Shown: positions 22,154-30,523 of the stretch, one piece after another
How positions within the stretch are numbered: position 1 is the first letter of the stretch
How the letters are laid out: each line of letters begins with the position of its first letter
NCBI GenBank assembly: GCA_034659475.1
Contig: JAYEHK010000152.1
Coordinates: forward strand, 1 to 34,298
Direction of reading: 5' to 3'
DNA length: 34,298 nucleotides
DNA from: JAYEHK01 sp034659475
GTDB lineage: Bacteria; Bacillota; Syntrophomonadia; Syntrophomonadales; Syntrophomonadaceae
Notes under the pieces: generated by a model
Databases searched by the model: none
What the model was told of the DNA's origin: nothing
The model's input: only the letters and a program-made list of their open reading frames with translations
Translations under genes and position numbers: made by a program

Positions 22154-24835
22154 TTATAGATTTTCTGCCTTTTTCAGATCAAGAGAGTTTCGGTATATTT
22201 CATCGATGTCTGCATCAGTAATCTCTCGATTTCCCATCTTTAAGCCTGCTAAGCTTAGCCCATGTCGGCGAGCTAATTCACGCAGGTGGTGAACCGTTTC
22301 CAGGGATAACTTGTTACCGATACTGGTATCCTGACAATCTCCTTCCATTGCCAACAATACAGTTTCAGAGAGACAAGCCAGGTTTACACCATCCCGATAA
22401 CCAAGATTGGGACCAAAACAGATATTATCTGGATACTGCACCAGGCCTCCTTCGAGGATTAATACATCATCCCGCTGCGCATAGACCTCTGGCGCCACAT
22501 CTGCAGGACGGGCCACATCACACACGACAGCACCAGATTGCAAGTCATCTGCAGAGATTAAATATTCGGGTGAATTACTCGTAGCAATAACCAGATTACA
22601 ATCAGGTAAATCTCTGGGGATATCCAGACTTGTTTGCAGGGGATAATCAATTTTCAGGAAATCACATACCTCGTGCATGAAATCTAAGGAAAGATTTTCA
22701 CCGTTCTCCAGATGACTAAGATAACGTTTAGCACCTGCTGTCTCCATTTTTGATACGCGTTTCACAATGCCATCCATCCAGGCACTCATCCCATCCATTT
22801 CACCCCTGTGCATGCGCTCGTAAGCATAGGTGAATATATCTGTGGACAACGACCGAAGGCGATTCTTGCTGCTGACCTGATGTTCTGGATTGCCAAAAAG
22901 CGTCATTTGGCAGAGGCGCTCTGACAGCATTAATGCACAGGCCCTTCCAATCGATCCAGTAGCCCCTACGACACCACCACTTGCCGCAATAGGTTCAATA
23001 TTCATTTTTTCTGCTCCCATGAACAAGGCCTCCACTGCCATGAGGGTAGTAAAACTATTACCACTTGTTACAGGCACACCACGTCCTGTGACTGATCTGC
23101 CTCCTCTGGTAACAACAGATGTCAAGGCTCCCAAACCGACAATATCAGCACCTAGATCTTTCCCCTTATCGACTCCGCTGGCAATACATTCAGCAATCTC
23201 TTCATTGTTACCCTGCATTATCTCTCGTGCTCCAAACGGCACACCAATAAGCCAACCTTCAACCACAACCCCAGCTTTGGATTTTATGGCAGGCATGTGA
23301 CAGCATAAACCAGGTTCTTTATTCTGACTTTCCCAAGCTATAAAATCATATAGTTCGTTGCGGCTATACGATACAAAGGAATGATTATTTAGGATAACAT
23401 CCTCTGGTGCAGGATAGTGAACAATAAATGCAAACCGCCTGTCAACCTGTTCACCCTCTTGCAGAATAGATGATTTGATTTTTCGTGTCGCTCCTCGATA
23501 ATCAGATATTTTATGAGGCATCCGATAGTCATCCACCAGATATCTGTATAAAAGCGCGTAATCCTGATAGTACATGATTTTACAAATCAAATCGAGCGCC
23601 TCCAGAACCCGATCCATTTCCTCATAGGATATGGTTAGCGCTGGTTCTAAACGGAGGGTAGTAGAATTGTTTAAAAAAGGCGCCAGGCGAATCTTGCATA
23701 CGTTCAATAAAAAGCCAGCTAACAGAGCTGTAAAACCACCCTGTTCTTCTATAAATGACATATCATAGGACCCACAGTCTTCCAATGGATAGAACTCCAT
23801 TCCAACCATCAATCCAAGTCCGCGCACTTCCTTAATCACGCCGGGATACTTTTCCTGAAGATTCGTTACTTTTTCTAAGAGGTATCTGCCTTTGTCACCT
23901 GTTTCCTTTATTAGCAGCTTATCATCCTCACATAACCGTTCAAGTACAGACAATCCTACTGAACAGGTAATATCATTATTAGCAAACGTAGAGCTGTGAA
24001 GCATGCCGAAATCTTCGTTCCAAACACGTGGTGAACTCATACATACCCCCATGGGCAGCATCCCTCCGCCAAGTGCTTTGGCCAGGACCATGACATCGGG
24101 TTTAATCCCTTCATGTTCACAGGCAAAAAGCTTTCCAGTACGTCCCATACCGCTCTGAACCTCGTCTACAATAAAAACAGTGCCTGACTCATTACAGAGC
24201 TTCTGAATATGCGCCAGATAACCAGGTTTCGCGACATGAATACCGCCCTCTCCCTGAACAGGCTCAATGATAAATCCCGCAATTCTGTCTTTATACTCTT
24301 GAAATACTTTTTCCAAAGCATCCTCGTCATTAAACGGTATCCTCAAAAACCCAGGAGCAGGCGCTCTAAACGGCGTTTGATAAGAATCCTTTCCGGTTGC
24401 AGAAAGCGCCCCCAGCGTTTTGCCGTGAAAGCTGTTGCTGGTTGAAACAATGAATTCTCTGCCTGTGGTTGACCGGGCCAGTTTGATAGATGCTTCTACC
24501 CCCTCTGTGCCACTCTGGCAAAAGGTACAATAGGTCAAATCGCCAGGCGCCAGTTCAGCCAGTCTGTTCGCCAGTTTCAAGGCTTCTCCAGGTAATGAAG
24601 GCTGAACCAGCGAAGGCAGTTTCTTCTTTCTAACATTATCCAGGGCTTCCCATACAAATGCCGGGTTATATCCAAATGACACCGCGCCATATTGAGCTAT
24701 AAAATCAAGAATCGTGTTACCTTCTTCATCTGTAAGATAAACGCCCTCTGCCGCAACATAGGTTTTGTCCAGTTTAAAGCTTGAAATCACTTTTTTGATG
24801 CTGGGATTAAGCAGATCTTTCCGAAGCGTGGACAT
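22154..24835 (-). CDS. Fusion of class III aminotransferase and acyl-ACP reductase-like domain
   Basis: An 893-residue two-domain protein. Residues ~1-430 are a class III PLP aminotransferase: TFCQSGTEGVEASIKLAR, SFHGKTLGALSATG, IIEPVQGEGG, FIVDEVQSGMGRTG (D224) and the Schiff-base lysine K253 in MVLAKALGGGMLP. Residues ~480-893 resemble the cyanobacterial aldehyde-forming acyl-ACP reductase: GLGALTSVVTRGG, VTSGNSFTTLMAVEAL, GVVGATGSIGRACALML (NAD(P) site) and NLACLSETVLLAMEG, in which C821 lines up with the catalytic Cys (ACFAEAMLLEFEG in cyanobacteria). By domain logic it could reduce an acyl thioester to an aldehyde and transaminate it to an amine, but this is inference. ATG 24835 follows AGGAGG. 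It is monocistronic with its own promoter. Confidence 0.85.
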   Translation of the reverse strand: MSTLRKDLLNPSIKKVISSFKLDKTYVAAEGVYLTDEEGNTILDFIAQYGAVSFGYNPAFVWEALDNVRKKKLPSLVQPSLPGEALKLANRLAELAPGDLTYCTFCQSGTEGVEASIKLARSTTGREFIVSTSNSFHGKTLGALSATGKDSYQTPFRAPAPGFLRIPFNDEDALEKVFQEYKDRIAGFIIEPVQGEGGIHVAKPGYLAHIQKLCNESGTVFIVDEVQSGMGRTGKLFACEHEGIKPDVMVLAKALGGGMLPMGVCMSSPRVWNEDFGMLHSSTFANNDITCSVGLSVLERLCEDDKLLIKETGDKGRYLLEKVTNLQEKYPGVIKEVRGLGLMVGMEFYPLEDCGSYDMSFIEEQGGFTALLAGFLLNVCKIRLAPFLNNSTTLRLEPALTISYEEMDRVLEALDLICKIMYYQDYALLYRYLVDDYRMPHKISDYRGATRKIKSSILQEGEQVDRRFAFIVHYPAPEDVILNNHSFVSYSRNELYDFIAWESQNKEPGLCCHMPAIKSKAGVVVEGWLIGVPFGAREIMQGNNEEIAECIASGVDKGKDLGADIVGLGALTSVVTRGGRSVTGRGVPVTSGNSFTTLMAVEALFMGAEKMNIEPIAASGGVVGATGSIGRACALMLSERLCQMTLFGNPEHQVSSKNRLRSLSTDIFTYAYERMHRGEMDGMSAWMDGIVKRVSKMETAGAKRYLSHLENGENLSLDFMHEVCDFLKIDYPLQTSLDIPRDLPDCNLVIATSNSPEYLISADDLQSGAVVCDVARPADVAPEVYAQRDDVLILEGGLVQYPDNICFGPNLGYRDGVNLACLSETVLLAMEGDCQDTSIGNKLSLETVHHLRELARRHGLSLAGLKMGNREITDADIDEIYRNSLDLKKAENL

Positions 24836-24884
24836 AAATATCCTCCTTTGTGCACATCTTTGTGCAATTATATTAGCTACATAT

Positions 24885-24912
24885 ATTTTATAGAAGTAAA
24901 ATGAAATGTCAA
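24885..24912 (-). promoter_or_regulatory. Promoter of the aminotransferase-reductase fusion
   Basis: On the minus strand a perfect TTGACA (24907-24912), 16-base spacer and TAAAAT (24885-24890). Between it and the start codon is an imperfect repeat TTGCACAAAGA/TGTGCACAAAG (about 24848-24868), possibly an operator. Confidence 0.7.
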
Positions 24913-25024
24913 ATCACAGTTAGTAACAAAATATTTTTTCACTTACATATTTTTTGCCAAATGGGAAAGAGTAGTAATGAAATAAAACATATCTTTTTGT
25001 GTCAATAAGGAAGGAGGTTTTCAC

Positions 25025-25180
25025 TTGGCTGACGAGCAAAACAGGAGCGAATTTAGAACGGAAGACGCTTACGATCTCGGTACTTTTCATTTTCTGAAAG
25101 CCGGTTGGTGGATCTGGCATGTCATTGCCATCGCCGGAGTGTTTTACCTGGGATGGTTATTTGGCGGATCAGTTTTCTAA
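25025..25180 (+). CDS. Small membrane protein, 51 aa
   Basis: TTG start at 25025, eight bases after a strong AAGGAGG, giving MADEQNRSEFRTEDAYDLGT followed by a hydrophobic segment (about residues 26-50, rich in Trp: KAGWWIWHVIAIAGV and FYLGWLFGG). It has a charged N-terminus and one predicted transmembrane helix ending three residues before the stop. A 15 bp terminator stem follows the TAA. The Shine-Dalgarno, domain-like layout and terminator argue that it is a genuine gene. No family is recognised. It is divergent from the aminotransferase fusion and convergent with the hdr-flx operon, so it is not clearly part of either. Confidence 0.7.
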   Translation: MADEQNRSEFRTEDAYDLGTFHFLKAGWWIWHVIAIAGVFYLGWLFGGSVF

Positions 25181-25190
25181 CTGGGCAGGC

Positions 25191-25228
25191 AAAAAAGCAG
25201 GGATAAGCATTACGCTTATCCCTGCTTT
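25191..25228. terminator. Bidirectional terminator after the hdr-flx operon
   Basis: A perfect 15 bp stem: AAAGCAGGGATAAGC (25194-25208) and GCTTATCCCTGCTTT (25214-25228), loop ATTAC. On the minus strand it is followed by TTTTTT and ends the operon 40 bases after flxA. On the plus strand it follows the 51-aa gene with a weaker T-tract. Confidence 0.92.
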
Positions 25229-25267
25229 CGTGTTATGACAAAGGCCCGAAACCATCTCCTAATCTGT

Positions 25268-26122
25268 TTACCATTCCGGTGGTAGATCTCTTAGCTGTTT
25301 CAGGTAATAGACAGGACCATCTAAACAGACATACTCACTGCCTATATTGCATCTGCCACATTTTCCAATGCCGCATTTCATACGCATTTCAAGGGTTGTG
25401 ATAACCTGTTCATCAGTGAAGCCCATTTTTTCTAATGACTTGAGAACAAATTTAATCATAATCGGTGGCCCGCAAGTAACTGCTATGGCTCCGTTAGGGC
25501 TAGGGCTTACTTCTTCAAGATAGGAAGGAACAAAGCCCACATGACCATCCCAGCCTTCTTCCGGATTATCAATTGTGACAAATACTTCGGTATTGCTCTG
25601 TTTTGGCCAGAGATCAAACAATTCTTCCTTGAAGCACAGATCTGCAGAACTGCGGCTTCCATACAGTATTGTAATTTTGCCATAGTCTTCACGGTGCTTG
25701 AAACAGTATTTGATAAAGGATCTCAGTGGAGCAAGGCCAATTCCTCCCGCTATAAACACCATATCCTTGCCCTTACATTCCTCAACTGGGAAACCGTTTC
25801 CGTAAGGTCCTCTCACACCAATCTTCTGTCCCACTTCAATCTGATGCAGTTCATCAGTGAGAAGTCCGACACGTTTGATCGCAAATTCAAGATGTTCCTG
25901 TTCTTCCTGCCAGGTGCAGGAAAACATACCTTCACCAACGGGAACATGTGATACCATCGCTAATTGTCCGGGGGCAACGTTAAAAGGTACACCATTTCCA
26001 TCAACATTCTTTACAAAAAAGCTTTTAACATCAGGAGTACGATCGATAATATCGATAACCTCAACCACTGTGGGTACCAGAGGCTGTTCATTACAGGTGC
26101 ATTTCTGGTCTTGATCACTCAT
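25268..26122 (-). CDS. flxA: FlxA-like FAD/NAD(P)-binding electron-transfer subunit
   Basis: A 284-residue ferredoxin-NADP reductase-type flavoprotein, expected to exchange electrons between NAD(P)H and the iron-sulfur subunits. An FAD-binding barrel (about 15-115; GVRGPYGNGFPVE) is followed by the nucleotide-binding domain (VFIAGGIGLAPLRSFI, ILYGSRSSADL, VTCGPPIMI). A C-terminal [2Fe-2S]-type cysteine set follows at C250, C255, C258 and C266 (KCGIGKCGRCNIG...YVC), as in the AsrB/HydG/dihydroorotate dehydrogenase PyrK family. Last gene of the operon; its ATG overlaps the end of flxB by eight bases. Name by position in an HdrABC-FlxABCD-type cluster; AsrB or a hydrogenase gamma subunit are alternatives. 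Confidence 0.85.
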   Translation of the reverse strand: MSDQDQKCTCNEQPLVPTVVEVIDIIDRTPDVKSFFVKNVDGNGVPFNVAPGQLAMVSHVPVGEGMFSCTWQEEQEHLEFAIKRVGLLTDELHQIEVGQKIGVRGPYGNGFPVEECKGKDMVFIAGGIGLAPLRSFIKYCFKHREDYGKITILYGSRSSADLCFKEELFDLWPKQSNTEVFVTIDNPEEGWDGHVGFVPSYLEEVSPSPNGAIAVTCGPPIMIKFVLKSLEKMGFTDEQVITTLEMRMKCGIGKCGRCNIGSEYVCLDGPVYYLKQLRDLPPEW

Positions 26123-27131
26123 TAATTTCAGCCTCCTTTACCTGTTCAATGATTTTAATGATATTGATTCCATTCGGGCAGACAGCGATACATCTTCCGC
26201 AACCGGTGCAAAGAGGTGTATCATATCTTTCCTTGAAGAATTCCAATTTATGCAGGAAGCGGTTACGGAATCTTTCTTTGGCCGCGCCGCGTGGATTTCC
26301 TCCGCCAGCTTCACGTGTATACTCTTCATACATGCAGGAATCCCAGCAACGGAACCGATAGCCTTCATCTCCCCACATCTTGACCTGTATATCAAAGCAA
26401 TAACAGGAAGGACAGACGTAGGTACACATCCCGCAATTTACACAAGGTTCAGCCAGTTTATCCCACATGGGATGTTCGAACATCCCTTTTAGTTTTTCAG
26501 CAACGCCATCATAGTCAACATTTTGTTTGAAAGGCTTCGCTTCAGGAAGTTTGACTTCCTTTTCTTCCAAAAGATCAGCGATTACCGCAGTCACCGCTTC
26601 CCCTTTTTCAGTTTTGGTTTCCCAAACATATTCTTTTCCGGTATCACGGATGATAACATCAGCACCGGCAGGATCAGTCGGATTTACTTCCATGGAGCTA
26701 CAAAAACAGTTGGGTCCTGATTCGTAACAGGCATTCGCAATAATCGTGTTGTTCTGCCTGCGAGCCTTATAGAAACTGTCTTCATATCCCTTGGTCAGGA
26801 AAACATCATCCATCGCCAGTATGCCCTTAATATCGCACCCGCGGGCACCGAATATGATGGTTGGATCATAGTTTTCAAAGGTTTCGTCGATATTGATTTC
26901 TACACCTTTTTGCTTGATACTGTACATCTTCTCCGTTTGTGGAAAAACTACATTTTTTGGGGGGAGATATACGTTCAGGGCATCCAGCATAAGTGCGTCT
27001 TTATCGCTTTCAAAACTTTTCCAAGGATGGAACCCGCTCTGTGTACCCTTCTGCATGGGCACAAAGACTTCGGCACCTTCATTTAGTTTGTTAAAAGCTG
27101 TTTGCAGCTTTTCTTTGCTTAAAACCTTCAC
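26115..27131 (-). CDS. flxB: FlxB-like iron-sulfur subunit (AsrA/HydB family)
   Basis: A 338-residue protein of the anaerobic sulfite reductase A / sulfhydrogenase beta family. The N-terminal domain includes the GARGCDIKGILAMDDVF block and a Cys group (C135, C142, C144). Two ferredoxin-type clusters follow: CVNCGMCTYVCP (C230, C233, C236, C240), with extra C243 and C245 beside it, and CTGCGRCIAVCP (C308, C311, C314, C318). It would relay electrons from FlxA toward the Hdr core. GTG start at 27131 behind AGGGGGTGA, 11 bases after flxC. Assignment of the letter B or C is by analogy only. Confidence 0.82.
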   Translation of the reverse strand: MKVLSKEKLQTAFNKLNEGAEVFVPMQKGTQSGFHPWKSFESDKDALMLDALNVYLPPKNVVFPQTEKMYSIKQKGVEINIDETFENYDPTIIFGARGCDIKGILAMDDVFLTKGYEDSFYKARRQNNTIIANACYESGPNCFCSSMEVNPTDPAGADVIIRDTGKEYVWETKTEKGEAVTAVIADLLEEKEVKLPEAKPFKQNVDYDGVAEKLKGMFEHPMWDKLAEPCVNCGMCTYVCPSCYCFDIQVKMWGDEGYRFRCWDSCMYEEYTREAGGGNPRGAAKERFRNRFLHKLEFFKERYDTPLCTGCGRCIAVCPNGINIIKIIEQVKEAEINE

Positions 27132-27142
27132 AGTCTCACCCC

Positions 27143-28051
27143 CTATAAAAAGTTATCCGGATCGTCTTCTTTGTACATACTGAGAGCAGGTTTTACGCCT
27201 TCTTCATATTTCATTCCTGCTTCATACGGTCCAAAGAATTCGTCCACATCTTTGATCAGTTTTTGGTTAATAACCATCAGAGGAATATTAACCGGACAAA
27301 CACGTTCGCATTCGCCGCATTCAATACAACGTCCGGCCATATGTGACGCCTTCACAATATGATACATCATATTGTCAGTGGTATTATTCTCTCTGCCTAC
27401 CCACTGCGGTTTCATTTCATCAAAAATACAGGTCCGGCAGTCGCAGGCTACACACACCTGACGGCAGGCATAGCAACGAATACAAGTTGACAGTGTATCT
27501 TCAAAAAATTTGTAGCGTTCATCCGGTGACATTGCTTCAATTTCTCTGACCTTTGCAAACCGCTCACCTTCAAAATGTGGTGCTACTTCCTCACCAATCA
27601 GTTCATCATAGATGACTGGATTAGGCTGGATACAATCACGACATTTTTTCGCAATGCCTTCTTCTGATTCATTCGCCTTGTTAAATCCGGAATGATTCCT
27701 GGCTGCAATCAGAGGGTCTTTCATTCCCGGACAGGGAATGCCAATGATATATAAGCGATCTCTGCTGATCTGATTGTCTTCCATCAGACGCACAATTCCT
27801 CTTGAATCGCAGCCCTTGGCAACAACCCCAATCTTCTCTTGACCATCTCTAAATTTCAAAAGAGAATTAGCAATATTATGAATGGAGTATTCGTTAAAAA
27901 CAAGGTTTTTCGCTTCTTCTACAGTTCTTGCAAAATAGGGTCGGGTTTGAAATGCTTCGCCCCCCTGCTCCCATGCTAGAAATACGTCTACTTGACCCTC
28001 CTGTAAAAGCCTGGAAGCAATTTCTTGGATTTTATTTGTTATTTCTTTCAT
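27143..28051 (-). CDS. flxC: FlxC-like iron-sulfur subunit
   Basis: A 302-residue iron-sulfur protein. The N-terminal half has KGCDSRGIVRLMEDNQI and a KKCRDCIQPNP pair (C137, C140), as in F420-hydrogenase/dehydrogenase beta-like proteins. The C-terminal half carries CIRCYACRQVC (C190-C200) with additional C203, C205 and C208, and CIECGECERVCP (C242-C252). The start codon overlaps the flxD stop as ATGA. Its architecture parallels FlxB, so the two may form a pseudo-symmetric electron wire between FlxA and FlxD. Function is inferred from operon and clusters. Confidence 0.82.
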   Translation of the reverse strand: MKEITNKIQEIASRLLQEGQVDVFLAWEQGGEAFQTRPYFARTVEEAKNLVFNEYSIHNIANSLLKFRDGQEKIGVVAKGCDSRGIVRLMEDNQISRDRLYIIGIPCPGMKDPLIAARNHSGFNKANESEEGIAKKCRDCIQPNPVIYDELIGEEVAPHFEGERFAKVREIEAMSPDERYKFFEDTLSTCIRCYACRQVCVACDCRTCIFDEMKPQWVGRENNTTDNMMYHIVKASHMAGRCIECGECERVCPVNIPLMVINQKLIKDVDEFFGPYEAGMKYEEGVKPALSMYKEDDPDNFL

Positions 28052-28482
28052 TGCGCATCCCTCAGCTTTCTGTTAGGTCCAAGCTTCTTGACGTCGGTCA
28101 CTAGTTTCTCCATCGTCTGCTGAAATTTTATTCCTTCTGCACCAGAAATCCATGAGGTCTGATAGCGTTCAGGTTCAACCCCCAAATATTCCATGAGGCT
28201 CTTCATCACCGTCTGACGGCGACGTTGATAGTAATTGCCACTACCATAGTGGCAGTCTCCAGGGTGTCACCCGGAGAGGAGTACACCATCGGCCCCCCGG
28301 TTAAAAGCTCTTAATACAAACATTGGATCCATACGCCCGGAACAAGGAGTACGGATAATGCGTACATCCGCTGGATATTCCAGATGGTTCAAGCCTGCTA
28401 GATCAGCTGCTGCATAGGAACACCAGTTGCAAGCAAACACAATAATTTTGGGTTTCCAGTTATTGGGTGTTTCTATAGACAT
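28048..28482 (-). CDS. flxD: FlxD/MvhD-type [2Fe-2S] electron-transfer subunit, selenoprotein
   Basis: Links the NAD(P)H-oxidising Flx module to HdrA in Hdr-Flx complexes, as MvhD does for hydrogenase-Hdr. Read through one in-frame TGA (28267-28269), the gene gives a 144-residue protein of normal length. C18 and C21 lie in FACNWCSYAAADLAGL and C47 in RTPCSGRMDP; then VLLSG-U72-HPGDCHYGSGNYYQRR with C77. The family has Cys where U72 lies (GCHPGDCHY), and the sequence after the TGA is perfectly family-like to the end. A TGCCACTA/TAGTGGCA hairpin begins 12 bases after the TGA. Standard gene callers would stop at residue 71. It overlaps hdrA upstream and flxC downstream. Confidence 0.9.
28236..28254 (-). 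promoter_or_regulatory. Candidate SECIS hairpin of flxD
   Basis: On the minus strand TGCCACTA, loop TGG, TAGTGGCA: a perfect 8 bp stem starting 12 bases after the in-frame TGA, with G-rich apical loop (AUGGU if the top pair opens). Bacterial SECIS elements sit in just this window and carry conserved loop G/U residues bound by SelB. Confidence 0.75.
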
Positions 28483-30464
28483 AATGCATCCACCTCCGAT
28501 ACAAGTTGTTCATCGGTAAAGCCCTGCAGATTCAGCGCCATTGTCCTGCACGCAGGCACACATGCTCCGCATCCCTGACAGAGACTTCCGTTTACTTCCG
28601 CTACCTGACGGGTAAAAGGTCCATGACCATGACCACCGCGTTCGTTGATGGTCTTCAAGGAAATTGCATTGTACGGACAAATAGGAACACAGAGTCCGCA
28701 ACCTGAACATTTCGTAGTATCCACCTTGGAAACCATCGGTTCAGTAGCCAGTTCAGACTTGGAAAACAAGCCACATACTTTTACAGCGGCACCACTCGCC
28801 TGCGCTACGGTATCAGGAATATCCTTGGGTCCCTGACAGGTGCCTGCGAGATATACTCCAGCAGCAAAGGTTTCCACCGGCTGAAGTTTTGGATGAGCTT
28901 CCTGGAACCATCCATCTTTATCTACGGAAAAACCAATCTTTTTCGCCAGTTCACCCGAGCCTTCAGAAGGTATCATCGCGGTTGCGAGCACAACCAGATC
29001 CGCTTCTACCTCAATAGGCAAACCCAAAAGCGTATCTTCGGATTTCAGAATCAGCTTATCTCCGCTCGGATAAATCTTACTGACCCGTCCGCGAATATAT
29101 TTCGCACCTGCATTTAAAGCACGCTGATAAAACTCTTCATAGTTCTTACCTGCGGTACGAACATCCATGTAGAAGACATAGGCTTCACTATCTTCGATCT
29201 TGGTTTTCACCTGATACGCATGTTTGGCTGTATACATACAGCATGCCCTGGAACAGTAACTCTTACCTTTGGTGTCATCCCTTGAACCCACACACTTGAT
29301 AAAGGCAATTTGTTTTGGTTCTTTTCCGTCTGATGGACGAATGATATGGCCACCTGTAGGTCCACCTGCGGAAACAAGTCTCTCAAATTCAAGTCCGCTG
29401 ATAACATCAGGATATTTTCCATAACCATATTCGCCATAGGCTTCTTTCCAGTTAAACTGATCATATCCGGTTGACATTACAATGGCGCCAACCTCTACTT
29501 CTTCAAACGTATCCACATCATCAAAGTTAATCGCATTGGTCGGACATACTTTTTCACAAACACCGCATTTTCCTTTAGTAAGCATCAAACAGTTATCTGC
29601 ATCAATGTACGGTTTACCTGGTACCGCCTGGGGAAACAATTTATGGATCGCCGTTCTTTGCCCCAGTCCAAAATTAAACTCATCTGATAATTTTTTGGTT
29701 GGGCATTTATCAATACAGGTACCACATCCGGTACAGGCATCCCAATCCACATATTTTGCTTTTTTCTTAACGGTAACACTAAAGTTTCCAATATAACCAC
29801 TCACCTTGGTTACTTCTGAATAGGTCATCAATTCAATATTCGGATGCTGCGCCACAGCAACCATCTTGGGGGTGCCTATTCAGGCGGCGCAGTCCATGGT
29901 CGGGAAGGTTTTATCCAGCTGGGTCATTTTCCCGCCAATCGAGGCCTCTCTTTCTACCAAAACGACTGGATGCCCTGCTTCGGCTATATCAAGCGCGGCC
30001 TGCATTCCTGCAATTCCGCCTCCAATGACCATGGCCTTCTTGGTAATAGGGACTGTCGAAGACTGTAGCGGTTTATTGCGAAGAACCTTGGACACGCCCA
30101 TTCTAACAATATCCTGCGCCTTCTGGGTAGCTTCTTCCCGATTATGATGAACCCACGAGTTCTGCTCCCGAATATTCACCATTTCCATCATATAAGGATT
30201 AAGTCCTCCGCTTTCCGTTGCCCTGCGGAAGGTTTTTTCATGCATACGCGGTGAACAGGAAGCAACCACGACCTGTTCCAAATTCTGTTCCTTGATCGCT
30301 GTTCGAATCAGCTCCTGGCCAGGGTCTGAACACATATATTTATAGTTGGTCGCATAGACAACTCCAGGTAATGTTTTTGCGTATTCAGCCACTTGCACAG
30401 TATCAACGGTAGCAGCGATGTTCGTACCACATTCACAAACAAATACGCCTACACGTTTCTTCAT
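28473..30464 (-). CDS. hdrA: Heterodisulfide reductase subunit A-like flavoprotein, selenoprotein
   Basis: Electron-bifurcating FAD subunit. Read through TGA (29880-29882) it is 663 residues, normal HdrA length. FAD motif GGGIAGMQAAL (148-); then FPTMDCAA-U195-IGTPKMVAVAQHPNI, where HdrA proteins have Cys (DCAAC). A first pair of [4Fe-4S] sites follows (C244-C254 in CTGCGTCIDKCP; C292-C307). The HdrA-specific cluster is KCVGSRDDTKGKSYCSRACC (C391, C404, C408, C409), spaced exactly as in methanogen HdrA. Two C-terminal ferredoxin sites are CSGCGLCVPICP and CQGCGACVPAC. A SECIS-like hairpin begins 17 bases after the TGA. ATG 30464 follows GGGAG; 59 bases separate it from hdrB, containing a small GACGG/CCGTC hairpin. 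The 3' end overlaps flxD. Confidence 0.92.
29842..29862 (-). promoter_or_regulatory. Candidate SECIS hairpin of hdrA
   Basis: On the minus strand GGTTGCTG pairs with CAGCATCC (seven pairs and one U-U mismatch) around loop TGGCG, starting 17 bases after the in-frame TGA. The position, stem length and G-rich loop fit a bacterial SECIS. Confidence 0.7.
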
Positions 30465-30523
30465 TTACTCCGTCTCCCTTCTCTATGGAAATCACTCTTG
30501 ACGGAAAAAACCGTCTCATGGAA

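Noticed and set aside
28267..28482. Complete 71-aa truncated MvhD protein
   Set aside because: The 72 codons after the TGA are typical MvhD sequence and end in an overlap with flxC, so the true gene is 28048-28482.
29862..29882. hdrA interpreted as two genes or a pseudogene with a nonsense mutation
   Set aside because: The frame is uninterrupted apart from the TGA, the TGA replaces a conserved Cys, a second gene of the same operon shows the same pattern, and both have a hairpin at SECIS distance. Two independent nonsense mutations at Cys codons are unlikely.
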